DNA from: Luteimonas_C sp035250245
GTDB taxonomy: Bacteria; Pseudomonadota; Gammaproteobacteria; Xanthomonadales; Xanthomonadaceae
Assembly: GCA_035250245.1 (NCBI GenBank)
Contig: DATFFH010000049.1
Coordinates: 1 to 64,000 of the forward strand
Length of the DNA stretch: 64,000 bases
Reading direction: 5' to 3'
The first letter of the stretch is position 1; each line of letters opens with the position of its first letter. Position numbers and translations under genes: made by a program. Of the stretch, positions 59,616 through 64,000 are shown piece after piece. The notes under the pieces were generated by a model. The model made no database searches. It saw nothing but the letters and a program-made list of their open reading frames with translations, and was not told the DNA's origin.

Positions 59616-61004
59616 TTAAGGAGCCACCGCCGGCTTGCCGCCGCGACGCAGCGGATGCGCCTCGGTGTTGAAAACGATGGCGTCGAAATCAAGTTTCTCG
59701 GCCGGCGCGAACAGCAAGTAGTAGTACTTGAAGGTCTCCGCGAACAGGAAGCTCTCCATCGAATCGTCCTTCTGCATGTTCCGCACGTCCTTCAGCGCGG
59801 CGTAGCCGGTCTTGGTGCGGCAATGCTCGACGAAATCTTCGAAGAACTCGCGCCCCATGGCCCGGTACTTGGCATCGCCGGTCAAACGATGCAGGTAATA
59901 GGCCGACTCGATGATTTCCGGGCGAAGGTGGTACGCGCCGGAAGTGACCTTCATCGTCGAATAGTCCAGCGCTTCGGGCTCGATGCCGTGCAGACGCCAC
60001 ATCTTCAGTCCCGAATCCTGCAAGCGTCGGGCGCGGTCCAGATCGCCACCCAACGCCAGCAGAGCGGGCATGAAAGCATCCAGGGCACCGTAACGGGTGG
60101 CGCTGCGCTTGCCGGTCGCCATGTCCGCGCGGCCGTACCACAACTCGCTGTCGCGCACTTCGTCGGCCAGGTAACGGTTCACTGCGGGAATGCTCTGATC
60201 CCACATCTTCTTGCAGTCGGCGTCGCCGAACAGCAGCCAGCATTTGTAGAGGTATTCGTAGTAGGAATCGATGCCGCCGCCGATGTGGCTGTCGGTGCGG
60301 GTCCACTCGCCCGTTTCCACGTCGATCGCAGTGCCGACCAGGCCGATCTTGGAGCGGCGCTCGAACGTGGCGACCAGCGCGCGCTTGGCCTTGTCGTAAT
60401 AGACCGGATCGCCGGTGAGCTTGCTCAAAGTACCGAATTCCAGCAGCAAAGTGCCGGTTTCCGCGGGATTGCTGACCTTGCCGCTGACCTTGCCCGTGCG
60501 CAGGTTGACGTGGGTGTAAGGCAGGCCGGTCTTGGACTCGAACACCGGCAGCAAACGCTTGCCCAAGTCCTGCGCGAGATCCAGCAAACGCTTGTCGCCG
60601 CTCATCTCGTAACCCGACAGCAGACCGCCCAGCAGGCGGATCGTGATTTCGAAATTCTGCACGTTCAGATCGCGATCGAAGGACAGCTTGGTCGCGATCA
60701 GTTCCCGGGCCTCCTTCGCTTCCTTGTCCAGGCCCATCAGGATCAGCGTGTCCAGCGCATCGACCGGCGTCATCAGCAGGGACTCGCCATACCAGTCGTG
60801 CGGCTTGCCGCTCAGCGGCTTGAGCGCGTCGTGGCCCCAGGCATCGCGCTTGTAGCCTTGCCACGCGTGCCTGGTTTCGGCCTTGACGCGTTCGGCGAGC
60901 TTGGCGGATTCGGCTTCGCTCATCGCTTTTTCGGCGGCAGGCGTCGCCAGCGGCACGAAAGCCAGTGCCAGGAATGCCAGAGTACTCAGGAAGGTCGCTT
61001 TCAT
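59616..61004 (-). CDS. Glycoside hydrolase family 47 alpha-1,2-mannosidase
   Basis: Exported enzyme cleaving terminal alpha-1,2-linked mannose from high-mannose glycans, a family best known from the eukaryotic ER and Golgi. The 462-residue protein has a signal peptide (residues 1-24). Family landmarks HAWQGYKRDAWGHDALKPLS, LLMTPVDALDTLILMGLD, GGIDSYYEYLYKCWLLFGD and PEIIESAYYLHRLTGD follow, with the C-terminal calcium-site VFNTEAHPLRR, and DDSMESFLFAETFKYYYLLF. All acidic residues expected in these motifs are present. It overlaps the GH2 stop by 4 bases (ATGA). Confidence 0.93.
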   Translation of the reverse strand: MKATFLSTLAFLALAFVPLATPAAEKAMSEAESAKLAERVKAETRHAWQGYKRDAWGHDALKPLSGKPHDWYGESLLMTPVDALDTLILMGLDKEAKEARELIATKLSFDRDLNVQNFEITIRLLGGLLSGYEMSGDKRLLDLAQDLGKRLLPVFESKTGLPYTHVNLRTGKVSGKVSNPAETGTLLLEFGTLSKLTGDPVYYDKAKRALVATFERRSKIGLVGTAIDVETGEWTRTDSHIGGGIDSYYEYLYKCWLLFGDADCKKMWDQSIPAVNRYLADEVRDSELWYGRADMATGKRSATRYGALDAFMPALLALGGDLDRARRLQDSGLKMWRLHGIEPEALDYSTMKVTSGAYHLRPEIIESAYYLHRLTGDAKYRAMGREFFEDFVEHCRTKTGYAALKDVRNMQKDDSMESFLFAETFKYYYLLFAPAEKLDFDAIVFNTEAHPLRRGGKPAVAP

Positions 61005-63664
61005 CGCGTTCTCACCTCGGGTTTGGGCTTGAGCCAGCGCAGTTTCAAGTTGCGCTCCAGATCAGCCAGGGATGTTTGGGAGTTGACCGCCAGCGAAACG
61101 GTTTCGCCGGGCAGCAGATCAAGGGCGTTATCGGAAATCTCGGCATCGACGTCGCCGAAATCCAGCCACAACGCGCGTGCGAACGACTTCGCTGAGACGT
61201 CGATGCGGTAACGACCGGCACCAGCCGCATGCCAGCGAACCGAGATGCCGGGATCCGTCGGCAGGGACAGCGCTTTCGCGGCGTCGAAATAGACGATTCG
61301 CCGCGAGATTGGCTTGCCGCCGACAGTCAGGTCGAATACCGCCATCGTCTTGCGCGGATCGGCTCCTGCGAGCAGTTCGTCGTCGTCGAAAGCTGCGACC
61401 GTGGTCGCGGACAGCGGTGCCAACGTCGCCGGCTTGTGCTCGTCGCGAAGCATCCGGCCGTCGAAATTCATCACCCGCAAGCGCCATTCCGCGACGGTCG
61501 ATTGCAGGCGATCGGACACCAGGGTCAGCGTAGTCCGTCCGATAGCCGCTGCCTGCTTGCGCAACGCGGCCACGGCGAATTCCGAGTAAAAACGTTTGGT
61601 GTGGAAATGCAGCGGCTTCCAACGGCCGTAATAATCGATGCTGGACCACGAAGCGCCGGGCCAGACGTCGTTGAGCTGCCAGTACAGCGAACCCATGGTC
61701 CGCGGCCGCGAGGCGCGGTGGTGCAGCGCCGCCAGTTCGATACCCTCCGCCTGCATCGTCTGGCTCAAATACACGAAATCTTCGAAACCGCGTGGTTCGC
61801 CGTACTCCGCGCGGATGTAGTGCAGCAAACGCTGGTTGCCGTCACCGGCCAGGAATTTCTGATGAGCGCGGATCACGGGTGAGTCGATGTTCCATTCGCC
61901 TGCGCCGGCGAAGCTGCGGATCGTGCGCATCGACGGCCATGCCTGCAAACCGTACTCGGACATGAAACGGGGCGTTTCGCCCAGATAGTTTTCGATCGGT
62001 TCCGAGCCGGCCCACACTGCCCAGTAATGCTTGTCGCCGCTGTTCGAATCGTTGCTCGGTCCGTCGAGATCGTTGCTGGGTGAGCTGGACCAATACGGCA
62101 CGCCGCCGCCTTCCTGCGCGACCACTTCGCGCAAATCGCGCCCGAACAGTTGTTCATAGCCTGCCCAGACCTTGGCGGCGAACGCGGGGTCGGCTTCCGT
62201 CAGCTTCTTACCGTTGCCCCAATCCTTCCAGGCCGTCTCTTCTTCGTTGTTGCCGCACCAGAGCACGATACTGGGATGGTTACGCAAGCGGCGCAGCTGA
62301 TCGCGGGCCTCGGCGCGCACATTGGCGCGGAACTCCGGATCGTAGCCCGGCTGCATGCCGCCGCCGAACATGAAATCCTGCCAAACCATTAGGCCGAGCT
62401 CGTCGGCGAGATCGAAAAAAGCATCGCTCTCGTAATAGCCGCCGCCCCAGTTGCGGATCATGTTCATGTTCGCGTCGCGGGCCGACTCGAGCACGCGTCG
62501 CAACTGCGCTTGTGTCACGCGCGCAGGAAAGGCATCGAGCGGGATGGCGTTGGCGCCCTTGGCGAATATCGGAATGCCGTTGACGACGAAGGCAAAACCT
62601 CTACCCTTCTCGTCACGATCGCGGCGCAATTCGACGCTGCGCAAGCCCGTGCGCAGGCTCGATGCCGCGCGCTCGCCGGCTTTATTCTTCGCCTCGACGG
62701 TAAAGCGATACAGCGCTTGCGGTCCGTAGCCGGCCGGATACCAGCGTTGCGGGTGTGATATGCGGATTGGAAACGAGATGCGGTTGGTGCCTGGCTGCAA
62801 AGCTTGCCGGCGCTCGCCCGCTTTGGTGACGTTATGAGCTGGATCCGAGTAGCCGAAGTCCAACACCGTTTGGCCCGCGCCTTCGGATTCGATCTCGACT
62901 TCGGCCGTCAGCTCGGCCGTATCGGCGCCCACCTTGTTTTGCCGGATATGGAAATCCGCGATCCGCAACCCATCCCAACTTTCCAGTCGCACCGGCCGCC
63001 AAATACCCGCCGTAACGTAACGCGGCCCCCAGTCCCAACCGTAGTGATAACCAGGCTTGCGTACGAAGTTCGCGGTCATCGCATCCTTCGGCTCGTCGCC
63101 ATAGGGCGACGGATAATTGCCGGCGATCTTATGCGGCATGGCCTGCACTTCGGGCAGCAAACGGTGGATCGGCGATTCGAAGACCACGCGCAACACGTTG
63201 CCGCTCGCCTTCAATTTGCCTTGCACGGGAATGCGCCAGGTACGGTGGCTGTTGTCGGCCGACAGCAGCTTTTCGCCGTTGAGACTGACCTGCGCGAAAG
63301 TATCCAGACCCTCGAAAACCAAGTCGGCGCGAGCGCGGCGCAAGGTCGCGGTGTCGACTTCGAAACGGGTTTCGTATTCCCAGGCCGCCAAGCCGATCCA
63401 TTGCAAACCGGCCTCCGGCGCGCCGACGTAAGGATCGGCGATCAACCCGTTCGCCAGCAGATCGGTATGCACGTGGCCCGGCACCTTCGCCGGATGCCAG
63501 TTTGCAGGCCGCGGATGCTGCGCAACCGCCGGATCCGCAACCGCCAAGCGGAAACGCCACCCGTTTTCCAACGAAAGAGAAACCGGTTCGGCTGCGCACG
63601 CCGCGAAGGCTGCCAACCACGCCAGCACGGCCAAAAGCCAGCGGTAGCGGCGAGGCGAAGTCAT
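61001..63664 (-). CDS. Beta-mannosidase, glycoside hydrolase family 2
   Basis: Removes terminal beta-linked mannose, for example the core mannose of N-glycans or manno-oligosaccharides. The 887-residue protein has a signal peptide (residues 1-25) and a jelly-roll sugar-binding domain (VPGHVHTDLLANGLIADPYV). An Ig-like domain and a TIM barrel follow, with the acid/base Glu in IVLWCGNNEEETAW and the nucleophile Glu in FMSEYGLQAWPS. The QDFMFGGGMQP segment is typical of beta-mannosidases rather than beta-galactosidases. It starts 4 bases after the AGE-family gene and overlaps the GH47 gene, so all three form an operon. Confidence 0.93.
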   Translation of the reverse strand: MTSPRRYRWLLAVLAWLAAFAACAAEPVSLSLENGWRFRLAVADPAVAQHPRPANWHPAKVPGHVHTDLLANGLIADPYVGAPEAGLQWIGLAAWEYETRFEVDTATLRRARADLVFEGLDTFAQVSLNGEKLLSADNSHRTWRIPVQGKLKASGNVLRVVFESPIHRLLPEVQAMPHKIAGNYPSPYGDEPKDAMTANFVRKPGYHYGWDWGPRYVTAGIWRPVRLESWDGLRIADFHIRQNKVGADTAELTAEVEIESEGAGQTVLDFGYSDPAHNVTKAGERRQALQPGTNRISFPIRISHPQRWYPAGYGPQALYRFTVEAKNKAGERAASSLRTGLRSVELRRDRDEKGRGFAFVVNGIPIFAKGANAIPLDAFPARVTQAQLRRVLESARDANMNMIRNWGGGYYESDAFFDLADELGLMVWQDFMFGGGMQPGYDPEFRANVRAEARDQLRRLRNHPSIVLWCGNNEEETAWKDWGNGKKLTEADPAFAAKVWAGYEQLFGRDLREVVAQEGGGVPYWSSSPSNDLDGPSNDSNSGDKHYWAVWAGSEPIENYLGETPRFMSEYGLQAWPSMRTIRSFAGAGEWNIDSPVIRAHQKFLAGDGNQRLLHYIRAEYGEPRGFEDFVYLSQTMQAEGIELAALHHRASRPRTMGSLYWQLNDVWPGASWSSIDYYGRWKPLHFHTKRFYSEFAVAALRKQAAAIGRTTLTLVSDRLQSTVAEWRLRVMNFDGRMLRDEHKPATLAPLSATTVAAFDDDELLAGADPRKTMAVFDLTVGGKPISRRIVYFDAAKALSLPTDPGISVRWHAAGAGRYRIDVSAKSFARALWLDFGDVDAEISDNALDLLPGETVSLAVNSQTSLADLERNLKLRWLKPKPEVRTR

Positions 63665-63668
63665 GGCA

Positions 63669-64000
63669 TCAGTGCTTGCGCAGCACGTTCAGCACTTCGT
63701 AGCAGGCGCCCATTGTGTGGTAATCGGTCTTGCCGGCCGGGCTTTTCTCGTCGCTGTATTTGCGGTTGTCGGCGTCGAGAATGCGATACCAGGCGCCATA
63801 CCGGTGGTCTACGAAATGGCGCCAGGAATACGCCCACAGCTTTTCGTACCAATCCCAGTAGACGGTCTCGCCCGTGCGCGCGGCGAGCAACGCGGCGGCG
63901 GCCAGCGATTCCGCCTGCACCCAGAAATATTTGTCGTCGTCGCAGACCGCGCCGTCCGGATCGAAGCCGTAATACATGCCGCCGCGTCGTTCGTCCCACG
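63669..64000 (-). CDS. AGE family epimerase/isomerase, C-terminal part (partial)
   Basis: The last 109 codons of a gene entering from the right edge. WDERRGGMYYGFDPDG and DDDKYFWVQAESLAAAALLA match the C-terminal alpha/alpha-barrel of the N-acylglucosamine 2-epimerase (AGE) family, which includes mannose isomerase and cellobiose epimerase. WRHFVDHRYGAWYRILDADN and GKTDYHTMGACYEVL contain the usual catalytic His residues. Beside two mannosidases, mannose-to-fructose isomerisation is a reasonable inference, but the subgroup cannot be fixed from this fragment. Confidence 0.85.
   Translation of the reverse strand, partial: WDERRGGMYYGFDPDGAVCDDDKYFWVQAESLAAAALLAARTGETVYWDWYEKLWAYSWRHFVDHRYGAWYRILDADNRKYSDEKSPAGKTDYHTMGACYEVLNVLRKH

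Overview
The window is a GC-rich (about 65%) chromosomal segment of a gammaproteobacterium of the Xanthomonadaceae/Lysobacteraceae. A Lysobacter-like genome fits best. The evidence is a complete xanthomonad-type rpf (diffusible signal factor, DSF) locus in conserved order, followed by car, dap, dnaK and fur-bamE-smpB housekeeping blocks. Many dimeric palindromes with GTAG heads are scattered through the intergenic gaps, of the kind described in Stenotrophomonas and Lysobacter. I see no phage, IS element, CRISPR array or tRNA gene.

Layout: (1) 1-5.7 kb: the 5' part of ftsK, a YcxB-like membrane protein, alanine dehydrogenase, trxB, and an overlapping NYN nuclease-like/acyltransferase pair. (2) 5.8-10.9 kb: an N-degron block with aat, infA, clpA and clpS, plus a DUF4124 protein and a small secreted peptide. 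(3) 11-13.2 kb: the nudJ-mnmA-hflD operon. (4) 13.4-24.3 kb: aconitase, then rpfB, a PF10118 hydrolase-like gene, and rpfF converging on rpfC-rpfG. (5) 24.7-33.5 kb: lysS, prfB (programmed frameshift), rpfD, an acyltransferase-3 gene, recJ, rpfE, a secreted protein and greA. (6) 33.5-41.6 kb: carB, two small genes, carA, dapB and dctA. (7) 41.6-48.1 kb: a glycosyltransferase, then the heat-shock group dnaJ, a truncated hemoglobin, dnaK, grpE and hrcA. (8) 48.3-56.5 kb: an ankyrin protein, recN, a RidA protein, fur divergent from bamE, rnfH-ratA divergent from smpB, a CHASE histidine kinase and the tmRNA gene ssrA. (9) 56.6-64 kb: a low-GC secreted ORFan, a patatin/beta-barrel (PlpD-like) protein, and a mannosidase operon (GH47, GH2, AGE-family enzyme) running off the right edge.

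The genes form working modules. RpfF makes DSF and RpfB acts on fatty acids. RpfC senses DSF and passes phosphate to RpfG, a cyclic-di-GMP phosphodiesterase. Aat, ClpS and ClpA form the bacterial N-end rule pathway. SmpB and tmRNA rescue stalled ribosomes. DnaK, DnaJ and GrpE form one chaperone machine, and dnaK has a clear sigma-32-type promoter.

The most unusual material lies in small elements. Palindromic repeats have been captured inside coding sequences: the aat 3' end, the rnfH stop codon, and a 102-bp in-frame repeat in a gene after carA. A paired stem-loop motif sits between rpfF and rpfC, and a PF10118 gene sits between rpfB and rpfF.
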